DNA of 64,000 nucleotides from contig VUYT01000005.1 in assembly GCA_008802785.1 (NCBI GenBank), positions 186,001 to 250,000 on the forward strand. Direction: 5' to 3'. Position numbers and translations under genes: made by a program. The DNA is from Symmetrospora coprosmae (Eukaryota > Basidiomycota > Cystobasidiomycetes > Symmetrosporaceae). Under the pieces are notes generated by a model. The model was not told where the DNA came from and made no database searches. It saw only the letters and a list, made by a program, of their open reading frames with translations. Below, piece by piece: positions 20,901 through 30,698 of this stretch. Position 1 is the first letter of the stretch, and every line of letters begins with the position of its first letter.

Positions 20901-23796
20901 GATAGGTGAAGGGTTGGCGCTCCTTGTTTTCCTGTCCTTGCTCGCCCCGATGTAGCTCGCTGAGGTGACTGTTCCTGAGCGGAGGCGACCTCGTCCGTCC
21001 GGCATGTCGTTCGAGTCTTTCGACCCACTGACCGTCTCGGCGTTGGCAAGCGAGTGCAGCGACGTCCGAGACAGCATGGCAGTCAGGGACAGCGGTCTTC
21101 TACTCTTGCGAGCGTCACTCGTCTGACTGGCTGCATCAGCCGGATCATAGCCAGCTACTGTCGACTCCCGAGTAGCTGTCCGCAGAAGTGCATTGCTCTT
21201 CTTCCGGTCCGGGGATGGGAACGGAAGCTTGCTAATTCTAGGATCCTGCATTCTTGAGAGGCGCTTGATGCCTCCGCCGGCTTTGCTGAAAAACCAGCCT
21301 CCTGCGCTGTTTGCATTTGCCGTATCGGCACCCGGTCGGTCAGAAAGGCCTTCATCTGGCACCGTCCGCTCCGAGTCAGAGTCATTGGCGAACGCCATCC
21401 TTTCCTTCTCCTTCTCCTTGCCCTTTGATCTGCGATCAGGCTGCCTCAGGTGAGAGCCGGCCCGCACGCTGGGTTGCCACTCCGAGTCGGCCTCATCCGC
21501 GCTACTGTCGCCAGGTGCACCACCAGATCCGCCTTGCCCGCTGACACTGCTCCTCCTGCTGCCGCCGGCAGCTGGGAATCCGAAGCTTCTTCGGCGCTTT
21601 GTCGGACTGTCTTTGGTACTGGAAGCGCTGTCGACGCTGCGAGAGGGCGAAGGCGGAGCGAGCTGTCTTGTCGGCGGGACTGCGGGACCAGGGAACGAGA
21701 AGCCGGATATGAGCTGTGCAGCAGCTTCCTCTCCGTGTGCTTCGAGCATTAGCGAGCCGTCGCTGGAGGTCGAGCGGCCCCGCAGAGTCCCCGTAGGCGT
21801 AATTCGCCGTGTCGTGCCAAACCCGCGTCTCGAGCCTTTACTCGGGCTGTCACCCTTTGTAGCACTCGAGAAGGACACGGTAGGCGCGGTTGTACTGGTG
21901 GAGAAGCCGGAAGTGGTCGAGAGCAAGGATGTTGTCGATGCATTTGGGTCAAAGTCAGTCGGCAGCGGGCGCTGCAGGATGCCTTGCAGGCCGGACGAGC
22001 GAAGCTGATCTGGGTCAGGCCGAGCATAGCGCAAGCCATCCGCTGCAGGCTCGTCGCCGTGACGCGTCCCCTCATCCTCGTCAGTGAGGTCGTCAATGCC
22101 CGAGAAGCAGTCGCCTTCCTCTTGCTCCTGCTCAGTCTCCGTATTTCGCCCGAGCAGCACTAGAGGAGGAGCCGCCTGCTGGGGTGCTCTCGCTTCCGCT
22201 TCCCTATCGCGCACATGCTCGTCTCGCGTGCTGCGGCGGTGATCATCTGCGAACGAGATAGAAAGGGCGTTTGCGCTACCCTGCCTGGCCCGAATAGTCC
22301 GGTGCTCCTTGAGCGTGAGGATGTTTGGCGTTGCGCCGTCCGACTCGGGCACGCTCGACCCCATTTGCGAAGAGTGATCAAACGCGGGAGACGTTCCCGC
22401 CAGAGAAGACGGCAAGGACCGCCCAAAAAGCGAGGAAGACAGCGAGCCTGATAGCGAGGGCGTGGTCGAGGTGGACGAGGTAGCATGCTTGAGGGACGGG
22501 CGCCTGCCGAAGATGGACGATGTACCCGAGGCTGAGGCGGACGAAGAGGACGAGAAGGATCTGTCCAAGTTGCTTCCTCGGGCTTGGTTCTGCTGCGGCT
22601 GCCTCTTGACGCTGTTGCGCCTTGCCATTCCGGCGAAGGGCAATGTCGAGCCGGAGAGTATCTCTTTGCCCTTCTGCCGGAGCCTGCCCGTGCTGCCAAA
22701 GAGGCCCGCGAGGCCGATGCGCGGGGTGCTGCTTCCCGTGCTGGCTTTTCTGTCATGAGGCAGGCCGTCCTCCTGCTCATCGTCATCGTCCTCGTCCCAC
22801 TTGCTCTGGCCTAGCTCGTGCTCGGTCTCGTTGTCCGTCTCTGTGCTGCTTGTGAGGTGGCCTAGGTCGGAGGTCAGCGATGGGGTAGTCGAGCGCCAGC
22901 TGTTGGAGAAGAACGAGGGTGACGGCGAGGGCGATGGAGACGATACGGGGCGGCGGCTAGAGGTATCCGACGTGGATCTTGTAGCGACAGAGAGCGTGGC
23001 TGGATGTCGGTTCCTGCTGCTATTTCTGCCAGCTTCCGGGATCGCGACGGGCACTGGGCGGTTCTGCTGCGAATAGCGGTGGTTCGCAGTGTATTGCTGC
23101 TGGCGCTGCTGGATGGTCTTGACGGGACTGGTGTAGGCTCGCTGTAGGGGCACGCCCGATGCAGTGCGTGCAGGGCTGATGCGGCTAGCGAGGGTGATGG
23201 TGGGATCCTGGTCCTCGTCGACCCCCTCTGCCAGACTGAGCGTCGAGGCATAGCCCCAGCTCGAGCCGTGCGACATATTGGAGACTGTGCTGCTCTTGCC
23301 CGCGCGTTGTGCACTGCTCGATGAGCCTGGTCCGTACGACAGGCTCAGAGCGGAGGTATGCGTCGAGCTCGAGCGAGTCGAGGTCGACGACCGGTGCCTG
23401 TCCCGCTCGGCGTCTCGCGCGCGCTCCCGGGCCCTGTTCGACGATGGGAGATGCAGATCCGAGCAGGACGAGTGCTGCCAGAGGAAGTCCTCATCCCAGC
23501 TCTCAGAGGCGACTGTGTGGTGACAGGTCTGAATCAGCGAAAGTCCCGACAGTGCTTTGTCTGTCGGACCTTCGCACGAGCCCTGCTGCATGCGAGCTTA
23601 GGACAAACGCACCGGCTCTGATGCCCCTGGTGGCTGCTCCTCCTGTACCTGTGCCTGCTCCTGCTCCTCCTTTCTTGATGTCGACTGCTCCGCTGTTCGA
23701 CGCCATGCTGGCTGTGCTGAGTCGCTTCGAGGTGATTGTGGCCATCCCGGAGTCGTGATCATCCTCCTCCATGCCCGCCTGTCCAGCTCGAGCCAT
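17916..23796 (-). CDS. Large Ser-rich protein, 1,880 aa, tentatively a Byr4/Bfa1-type cytokinesis regulator
   Basis: Four exons on minus: 23796-23613, 23512-20765, 20695-19964 and 19894-17916. All three junctions are phase 1 with donors GTGCGT, GTGAGC and GTGAGT. Most of the chain is disordered and rich in Ser, Thr, Arg and Pro. Ordered-looking islands are ESWDEDFLWQ (about 64-73), GGIKRLSRM near 830, PNWLMQRRSFNP just after the second intron, a helical block (about 1200-1240) with AKIGQDLKRVKEF and EELKRLRAIYRSL, RRWWEIADVLINLA, and a C-terminal TWHLGGKLVMTTEAM block. An N-terminal E-x-W-D-[DE]-D motif in a huge Ser-rich protein recalls Byr4/Bfa1, half of the GAP that restrains septation or mitotic exit. 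This is family memory, not an alignment. The start is the outer of two in-frame ATGs; the second, at 23772, is also possible. Confidence 0.75.
18877..18912. repeat. 18-nt tandem duplication in coding sequence
   Basis: Two perfect copies of an 18-base unit, 18877-18894 and 18895-18912, in the last exon of the 1,880-aa gene. On the minus strand they encode a doubled TAPPQL hexapeptide. The duplication keeps the frame and looks recent because the copies are identical. Confidence 0.9.
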
Positions 23797-24703
23797 CGCT
23801 GATGGTGTCGTGTCTCTGGATCAAGGAGAAACAGGGAAGATGAGGTCGGAGGCAACGATGGGCATCCAGGCAGAATGTGGGAGACAGGGCGGCGACCCAA
23901 CGCGAGCCCGTCACAGGAGAGAACAGACCAAGCGCCGAAGCGGGAGATCGTCCCTTGGCCGGGCCGAGGCACCGTAGCAGCAGCAGCGTCTGAGCAGCTC
24001 CGTCGAGAGGCGGCAGCGGTCCTCTGAGGCGGTGCCAAAGAATAGCGTACTGCACTTGTGAGAACCTACCTGCAGCTTGGGATGGCACGCTGCAGAAATC
24101 AGAGAAGTCTCGACAGCATCGTTCATCAAGGGACGGGCCTCGTCCGCTCCGTGCCCGCTCCGCCTCCGCCTCCGCCAGGGGGTTCGTGCATTCTTCGGAT
24201 AGCGGCGGGGAGGGGGAGGGGAACGGAAAAGGAGGCTCAGTCGTCGGTGTGGCACAGGAAGACGCAGGAGCTCCCTCCCTGTCATGCATGCAAGGGTCAG
24301 TCTCAGTCTTCTGCGAGAGCGTCGAGAGTCTGTGCACCAGCGTGCTTGCACTGTATGCTATATGCGTTCATCTGGCTGAAGAGGAAGAAAGAGCTGGTGA
24401 GCGCTGGGCTGGGCTGTCTGCACGAGCCGCAGAGCCGCAGAGCCAGCTCGCGGCCAGATGTGGCAATGACGAACTGCGAAGAAGCAGGTAGTAATAGCAC
24501 CAGCAGCCTATACGCCAACGTAGTCAGATGCCTTTCCTTGTACTTCGTGCCTGCCTTGCTTCCTCAAGAATCAGTGTTGGCTCCTGCTGGCATCTGCTCC
24601 TGCGGGCTGCGTCACGTCCAGGCGGGGCCGACAGGCGGGCACGTCGTCGTTACCCTTCCTCCCTGTCCAACCGTCATCCAATCTCCCTAATACACCGCAC
24701 AGA
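23797..24703. other. Divergent promoter region of 0.9 kb, no gene seen
   Basis: This lies between the starts of the large minus-strand gene and PUP1 (+). A 210-codon plus-strand frame crosses it, but it has no domain and its composition (Pro, Cys, Arg) fits non-coding sequence. It likely contains both 5' UTRs and promoters. Confidence 0.5.
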
Positions 24704-26410
24704 ATGGTCAACGCGTCCTCTTCATCATCCTCGAGCGGGATTGGCTTCTCGTTCGACAATGCCTCGCGCAACGCCTACCTCGCGGCGAGCTCGCAGGGCA
24801 AGACGAACGCCCTGCCAAAGGCGACAAGCACAGGTGAGTGCCTGTCTGTCCCTGCCCAAGGCGTGGCAGCCAGTGCAGCAGAGCAGAGCAGCTCGAGCAA
24901 GGGCAAGACAGATGGACTGATCATTGCTGTACGGCTGTGCAGGAACCACCATTGTCGGATGCATCTTTGCTGGCAACCCGGACGTCCCAGGCGACAAGGG
25001 TGGCATCGTCCTCGGAGCCGACACGCGAGCGACAGAGGGCAGCATCGTGGCAGACAAGAACTGCGAGAAGGTGAGGCGGCACCCCTCTCACTATGGCGGA
25101 GACTGCTGGCGACCCTCCACGACCTGCTCTACCCGGGGAAGAGCAAGCGACCGGAGGCGTCGTCATCGTCGTCGGCCTCCGTGCCTGCTCGAGCGATTGC
25201 GTGTGCCTGTCCCCCCAGGTCGCGCTGCTCCGAGACAGCAATCGCGAGAGGACACTCGACGCACAGCATTAATAGCGTACCACTGTCGTCTCGGAGACGC
25301 CGGGAGCTCGCCCGGCAGCCTGGCTGTCGGTGCAGCTGCTTCCTGTCACCGCAGCTCGCCGCCGTCATGCACACCTCCGGCAGCAGCAGCACCGTCGTCA
25401 ACTGTCTGATAGCAGTGATGCTGATTCCCCGTGTCAATCGCAGATCCACTACATTGCCGACAACATCATGTGCTGTGGAGCAGGAACAGCAGCCGACACA
25501 GAGTTCACGACCGCAGAGATCCGCAGCCAGATTGCGCTGCACAAGCTAAACACGGGAAGGGAACCAAGAGTCGTGACTGCGATGACGATGCTCAAGCAGA
25601 AACTATTTCAGTGAGTGCATGACCTTATTCCGGCATCGTCGAAATCGACGGGCAAAGACGCGCGAGCGCGATGCGCACATAGGAGTTCGGCCGGCAGACG
25701 GACACGTCGCCGCCAGCACGCGAGCAGAGCTCTTAACAGACGAGGGGCAGGAAGCTGGCAGTCCTCCACCTGTAGCCGTGCTGGCGAGTAGCCTCACTAC
25801 CAGGCCCCATCGCCAGTCCGTGCCCGTTCGACTGCCTGCTCAACCAGCGCGATCTGCCCAGATCTGCCTCGCCTGCCATACTGATGTCGCGAACTGTCCC
25901 ATCTGCAGGTACCAGGGCCACATTGGCGCAGCGCTCGTGCTTGGCGGTTTCGACGTGACCGGCCCACAGCTTTACACGATTGCGCCGCACGGGAGCACCG
26001 ACAAGTTGCCGTACGTGACGATGGGCTCTGGGTCGCTGGCAGCGATGGCGGTGTTTGAGTCTCGGTGGAGCGCCAAGATGAGCCGCAGCGACGCGATTGC
26101 GCTCGTCGTCGACGCCATCGAGTCGGGCATCTTCAACGACCTCGGATCCGGCAGCAACGTCGACGTGTGCGTGCTCGAAAAAGGCCGTAACGAGATGCTC
26201 CGCAACTATGTCCGGCCCAACGAGCGCGTCGAGAAGGAGCTCAGCTACAGGTTCCGCAAGGGGACCACCGCCGTCAAGCGTATCCAGGTCAAGCAGTTTG
26301 TCATTGCCGAGGAGGTCGTCAAGCTCCTCGAACCAGCGACGAGCGGGACTGCAAGTGGGGCGACGGCGCCGGCGGCTGCGGCTGCGTCCGAGATGCAAGT
26401 CGATGCGTAG
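24704..26410 (+). CDS. PUP1: 20S proteasome catalytic subunit beta-2 (trypsin-like), 308 aa
   Basis: Four exons: 24704-24833, 24943-25070, 25444-25610 and 25909-26410. Beta-2 gives the 20S core its trypsin-like activity. A 44-residue propeptide ends in TSTG and is followed by TTIVG, so autocleavage would expose the catalytic Thr45; the codon for the preceding Gly is split by intron 1. Family blocks follow: [20 protein letters not shown], with the active-site Asp and Lys, then [35 protein letters not shown] and [11 protein letters not shown]. The C-terminal arm, which wraps beta-3 in the known core particle, is present and ends in an Ala-rich tail. Relative to yeast Pup1 as I recall it, the loop after TTIVGCIFA is about nine residues longer. 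Intron 2 (373 nt) and intron 3 (298 nt) are long for this window. Confidence 0.96.
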
Positions 26411-26832
26411 CAGCGGAAGGGGGTTCTCTCAGATGTAGCTTTTAGCCTTCCGTCGAGCGCGCAATGCCGTCCGTCGAGTCAGACGCTCAATCGTACGGAT
26501 TTTGGGGGGCCTGACGAGAGCCTCAACCGTCGGAGAGGAGTGGCCCGGTCTTGCGATACTGTAAGTCGAAGCCATTGGGAGCCACGGCTGCAGCTGCTCG
26601 AGCGAGATCGTCATTGTCGACCCAGAACAGCGCTGCCAGCGATCCGCTTCGGCTTCTCCAGCAAACATTAGGCTAATCCTGCTTGACCGTCGGAGCTCGG
26701 GCCGGTGGACTGATTGCGCTATCGCAGCGCGTGGCCCAAAATTTCAGGAAGAGCGAACGCCTGGCCCTTTCTTTCTGCTGCTTGCTATCCGTCACGCACA
26801 TACAGCACTCTCTACATAATCCTCTGCCAAGC
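26411..26832. other. Intergenic region, no gene seen
   Basis: About 420 bases between two plus-strand genes, presumably the PUP1 3' UTR and the promoter of the next gene. No supported frame. Confidence 0.5.
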
Positions 26833-27507
26833 ATGCAGGCCTCTCGTACCGCACTCTGGCTCGCCCGCCGCCGCCTCTCCCAAGTCGCCGCGCAGCCCGC
26901 TGCACAAACTGCCCCGCTTCCGCTCGCATCGACATCGACTGCCGCAGCAAGAGGCTACTATCTTGCGACCCTGCCCTGGAGCACTGCGGCAGGCCCTTCT
27001 GTATCTCGGGCAGCACGCCTGAACCCGCTGCAGGCTGGCGAGGCGTCTGACAGCATCGGTAAGTGCAGGCTGTCCTGCGCATCCAGTCGATGCCGCACGT
27101 GCATGTCCACCGCCGCATGCTCGCTGACCCCCTGTTCGTTGCTGCTCCATTCCTTGCACACAGTCGCCTCCTCCCTCTCCTCCTCGCGCCGCACCTCCCC
27201 GCTCTACGCTTCCCTCGCATCCCCGCTGGCACCAGCTTCCCCCCTTCCCGGCAGCGTCAGCGGGAGCGCCGTATCCTGCGACAGCGCCTGGCTCCTCCTG
27301 CGTGCAAGCAGTGAGGCGGACGCACGCTCCATCGTGCAGCGCCGGTGTGCGCCCGAGACATGGGACGTGGAGAACGTCAGCGTGCAGAGCGTCGCATTCG
27401 GCGAGACACTGCGCAGCGGCGGGCCACTCTACATGACAGACGCGCAGGAGCGGACGGTTGCCCAGAGCCAGAAGGTGGACACGAACGGTCCGCTGTATGG
27501 CAAATGA
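26833..27507 (+). CDS. Probable mitochondrial protein of unknown function, 189 aa (weak YCII-like C-terminal half)
   Basis: Two exons: 26833-27058 and 27164-27507, joined at a GTAAGT donor and a CACACAG acceptor. The first 25 residues (MQASRTALWLARRRLSQVAA) look like a mitochondrial presequence: four Arg, many Ala/Ser/Leu and no acidic residue. The middle is Ala/Ser/Pro-rich. Residues about 115-155 (SAWLLLRASSEADARSIV followed by WDVENVSVQSVAF) resemble the strand-helix-strand end of YCII-type alpha+beta barrel proteins; I rate that as a weak hint only. The C-terminus ends VDTNGPLYGK. The intron is 105 nt with no in-frame stop, so the unspliced RNA would also encode a continuous protein 35 residues longer. 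No partner can be inferred from the neighbours. Confidence 0.6.
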   Translation: MQASRTALWLARRRLSQVAAQPAAQTAPLPLASTSTAAARGYYLATLPWSTAAGPSVSRAARLNPLQAGEASDSIGKCRLSCASSRCRTCMSTAACSLTPCSLLLHSLHTVASSLSSSRRTSPLYASLASPLAPASPLPGSVSGSAVSCDSAWLLLRASSEADARSIVQRRCAPETWDVENVSVQSVAFGETLRSGGPLYMTDAQERTVAQSQKVDTNGPLYGK

Positions 27508-28166
27508 GCCCTCTGCGGCCAGGCAGGAGTTTGCCTGGACGGCAGGGCGGGTTGGATCGGTCGCGGTAGAGATCGGCTACGCTCAGTGACCAGGCGAGTG
27601 GGTCCAGAAAGCGAAGGGAGGATGGTCAGTTGAGGAGTCATGATGTCAAAAGCAGGCTTGTTGTCTGTATTGGGGAAGAGAGCGTTGGGAACGTCGATCC
27701 TGTGTGAAGTTGGCGATGTCGACGGATGGGAGGTTCAGTTTGGCTTTGTTGGAGCGTCGGTACATTCAGATCAACGCGAAGCAGTCTGGCGTAAAGCAAT
27801 GGCGGTGCGCAAAAGCAGGGCAAAGCGTTCACGACTGGCGGAAGCGAGATTTCGGAATTCCTTGCATTGCGATACGTGTATGGTCTATGCGGATGCCAGG
27901 CGCAGATGGGGAGGATTAGGCACAGAGGTCATAATGTGAGGAGGGAGGGAGACGAGTGGAGGGACTTGGTCATGGTCGTGAACTACGAGAGCCTATAGCT
28001 ACAGTTGGGGAAAGAGAACTTCTCCTCCTGCCGGCTGGACACACGGCTGACTGCTGAGGCTGTCGAGGAAGGAAAAGGACACTTAGTACATCTATTCGCG
28101 AATGTCATCTTGCTGAGGGATCACTCACACTGCTGTTCACTGCGACTTGGTCGAAACCGCGGTCCC
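27508..28166. other. Convergent intergenic region, no gene seen
   Basis: About 660 bases between the 3' ends of the 189-aa gene (+) and the 60-aa gene (-). A 99-codon plus-strand frame lies at 27640-27939 but has no recognisable feature, and I did not accept it. Confidence 0.45.
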
Positions 28167-28582
28167 TCACGCTCTAACCCCGCCACGGCGACGCTTGCCA
28201 CCGCGTCCGCAGGTGAAAATCGTGACGAACAGGCCGACAATGGCGCTTACGAGCGCGTTCACGCCCCTTGCGACTGCGCTTACGGCAGTCATGATCTGTG
28301 CAGGAGAGGGAGGAAGGTAAAGAGGGTGGAGCGCTTGTGGTCAGTCGAGAGCTAGCGGCCAAGGCGTCAACCGGGCTTCAGAACTGCTCCGCCACGCACG
28401 ACGTTGCCGATGGCAGAGATGATGCGTGCGAAGTAAGAGCAGACGGCTGTGAAAGCGAGAGCGGGTGTCAGTCAATCTGTTCCTGTTGAGTGTGTCGACT
28501 GCTCGACCCTTGCCCTCCCGCTCACGTGAACGACGAGAACAGGGGCCAGCAGGCAAAGCGACAAAGCAGACTCACCACCCAT
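28167..28582 (-). CDS. Tiny hydrophobic conserved fungal protein, 60 aa, three exons
   Basis: Exons on minus: 28582-28576 (7 nt), 28446-28400 (47 nt) and 28295-28167 (129 nt). Donors are GTGAGT and GTGCGT; acceptors are TTTCACAG and CTGCACAG. The spliced product begins MGAVCSYFARIISAIGNV and continues IMTAVSAVARGVNALVSAIV, then GLFVTIFTCGRGG and a basic tail KRRRGGVRA. Alternating Ala-Ile-Val-Gly turns of this type (repeated ..SAIG../..SAIV.. units ending in a Cys-Gly-rich and basic tail) are known to me from short, uncharacterised proteins annotated across Ascomycota and Basidiomycota. The hydrophobic stretch of about 45 residues could form one or two membrane helices. No function is known to me. 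No single exon is long enough to stand out as an open frame, so ordinary gene finding would miss it. The model rests on frame-keeping splice sites and the restored repeat pattern. Confidence 0.72.
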
Positions 28583-29288
28583 GATTGCTAGAGGTTGTTG
28601 TGAGGCTGGTTTGAGATTGCGTAGAGTGTGTATGTGTGTGCTTTGCCTTGAGCTTGGAGCGAAGGAGAGAGAGAGACGGTCGCGACGGTCCTTTTCAGTG
28701 CTGGGGAGGGATCCGCTTTTCCAAGCTCTTTGTGGCAAAAGCCTGCCAGGAGCTCGCAACCTTGACGTCAGCCCGGCCTCCTGAAACGTCAGAAGCGGTG
28801 CCGAAGCGGCCATGGTCAGTCCGCGTCGGACCCGCGACTTCCGTACATGACCTCAAACTGTACGTCAACGTACGGGTGGCGGTCTGGGAGACCTTGAGTA
28901 GACCGCGTTTGTGCGGTCAGCTGTGCTTTCTCGGCCGCTTGACAGGGGGCACGTGCGTATTCAGGCACCAGCTCAGGCACGGGTACCGTGTAAGGGTACG
29001 CTGGCATGCTGATGCAGTCAGCCTGACGGGTTGCTGATCCGGTGAGTGCATGGACAGTGACTGATGACGCTGCCTCTGCTTGCCTTATCCGCCTGACGTG
29101 TACCGCCCCTCGTTGGAGTGCTGCCTCCAGGTCGCTCAAAACTCAAGTCGCCACCATGTTTACCGGACGAACGCGTACTCGAGTAGATGAGCAGCTCTCC
29201 TCTCGCACGACCGCCATAAGAGGACAACCAGACATCCGATGCGCAGCGACACCTCGATGCATAGACGCAGACGCATGGATAGCAAAAG
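28583..29288. other. Divergent promoter region of 0.7 kb
   Basis: This lies between the starts of the 60-aa gene (-) and the Rad59-like gene (+). No gene was seen. Purine-rich sequence at about 28,660-28,710 would give the minus-strand transcript a C/T-rich leader, as is common in fungal promoters. Confidence 0.5.
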
Positions 29289-29929
29289 ATGAAGTCCCTT
29301 GCTCTGCCTCGCGTCCCTACTCTCGCCGCAGTCAGCACGTCCAGCTTCGAATGGAGTCAGGCGCCGTCCCCAGGTCAGCCCGGGCTGGCTGCCTGCAGCG
29401 ATGGGTACTGCACGTACTGACAGCTGAGCCGCGCGTCACAGAGCTCCTTCTCAAAATCGAGCGGCTCCTGCACCTCCTCTCCAAGTCGGATCGCGACAAC
29501 CGCCAGACCTCGTTTCAGAAGCCGCTCAAGCGCATCCTCGAGCTCGCCAACGATGTCTTCGGTTTTGATGGATGGGCTACAGAGATCCTCTCGAACGAGA
29601 TTACTGTCGTGGGTGTATCCCTACCCTCGTGTCCTACTCCTTCAGCTTAACGCTCACACTGCTCGCAGCTCGAATCGCCGCACCCGAAAGGACCCTTCAC
29701 GATCCGGGCAGAAGCGACCGTCAGGATCCGCTTCCCTGACGGCGTCTTCCTCGACTCGAGCGGCGAGGGCCAGATGACCAACTCCCCTACCAAGACGCAG
29801 GCGGCAGACAAGGCAAAGAAGGAGGCGGTCACGAATGCAATCAAGCGGGGCTTCTACAGCCTAGAGCAAATCGTAGACAGTCAGGTCAAGGGAGATGCAT
29901 CGATGTGGAAGGTTAAGCAGGAGATGTGA
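29289..29929 (+). CDS. Short Rad52/Rad59-like single-strand annealing protein, 170 aa
   Basis: Three exons: 29289-29373, 29442-29608 and 29669-29929, with donors GTCAGC and GTGGGT and frame-keeping junctions. The spliced start MKSLALPRVPTLAAVSTSSF leads into a helix (ELLLKIERLLHLLSKS). Then comes a block that follows the Rad52 N-terminal fold: ILELANDVFGFDGWATEI (compare the Rad52 pattern ..LANE.FG..GW), a strand FTIRAEATVRIRFPDG, and AADKAKKEAVTNAIKRGF, matching the Rad52 KARKEAVTDGLKRAL helix. There is no C-terminal Rad51-binding tail. Yeast Rad59 is likewise a short Rad52 paralogue that lacks this tail, so a Rad59-like role in annealing or recombination is likely. The strand order and the KEAVT..IKR helix are my main evidence. 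A degenerate annealase with a different role cannot be excluded. Confidence 0.78.
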
Positions 29930-30248
29930 AAGAGGAGATGCACTGGCACCGCTCAAGTAGCTTACCGCAAGGCCAATGCGATAGCACACGCAACTGGGGC
30001 TTCTCCAAAGCATGAGGATACTGATGCTGTGCAATGGAAGGCGCGGCACGTACATCGCTACGCGTTCTCTGACATGCGCTATGGTTGTTGAGATAATACG
30101 GGGACGCAGACTTACATACGAGCAGCATCTGAGGGATAAGGGAACACATGCACTAGCACCTTCTCCAGGAAGAGCTAGGACAGCAGGTCCCCGAACAAGG
30201 ACAGCAACTTGACACCCGGATGTGCATGCTCGCACGTACGCAGCCGGC
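29930..30248. other. Convergent intergenic region, no gene seen
   Basis: About 320 bases between the 3' ends of the Rad59-like gene (+) and the 149-aa orphan (-). AT content is locally higher. No supported frame. Confidence 0.45.
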
Positions 30249-30698
30249 TTAGACTTGGGCGGTCGGGCGGGCATGGTTGCTAGCTGAGGCGCCCGAAGTA
30301 CCGGGCCTTGCTCGTTGTACATTGGTTTGGGCAGGACCACGCCCAATCTCCGCCAAAGCCCGCAACATTGCTGCAGTATTGGCATTCTTGACTGGCTTCC
30401 TTGATGTCTTTGCCTTCCCGATGCCTTGATGCTGGGTGACGGGAGGGAAGGTTCGCCTGGCTGTCGACTTTGGGCGAAGAGTGAGCGCCAAGTGGGTCGG
30501 GAACCTCGACGGAGTCGGTAAGCTGAAGGGCACGGGCGCTGCTGGCGGCTCCGATGTTGCTCTGACAGGTCCTCTCTGGGCGCCGACTGTCCTATTGGCC
30601 GCAGTAGCTGAGGAACCAGCGCCGTTGTGGCCGCTTGTAGAGGACGCCTGGCCAAACGACGATCTTCTCTGCTGCACTGGAGTCGTGCTGAGCGGCAT
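30249..30698 (-). CDS. Short Ser/Pro/Arg-rich orphan protein, at least 149 aa
   Basis: The frame runs from an ATG at 30698 to TAA at 30249. It starts MPLSTTPVQQRRSSFGQASS, continues as Ser/Ala/Gly/Thr-rich disordered sequence with scattered Arg and Pro, and ends with a more ordered basic segment, KTSRKPVKNANTAAMLRALAE. No family is recognised. A good acceptor (ATCGCAG) lies two bases before the ATG on the minus strand, so this may be the last exon of a longer gene whose first exon lies around 30,770-31,000, where minus-strand sequence is partly open. The opposite strand has a long competing frame; I prefer the minus strand because of the acceptor and the resemblance in composition to the next two genes. 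Confidence 0.45.
   Translation of the reverse strand: MPLSTTPVQQRRSSFGQASSTSGHNGAGSSATAANRTVGAQRGPVRATSEPPAAPVPFSLPTPSRFPTHLALTLRPKSTARRTFPPVTQHQGIGKAKTSRKPVKNANTAAMLRALAEIGRGPAQTNVQRARPGTSGASASNHARPTAQV

Noticed and set aside
24058-24690. 210-codon plus-strand frame upstream of PUP1
   Set aside because: It is rich in Pro, Cys and Arg, has no conserved motif, and lies where promoter and 5' UTR of two divergent genes are expected.
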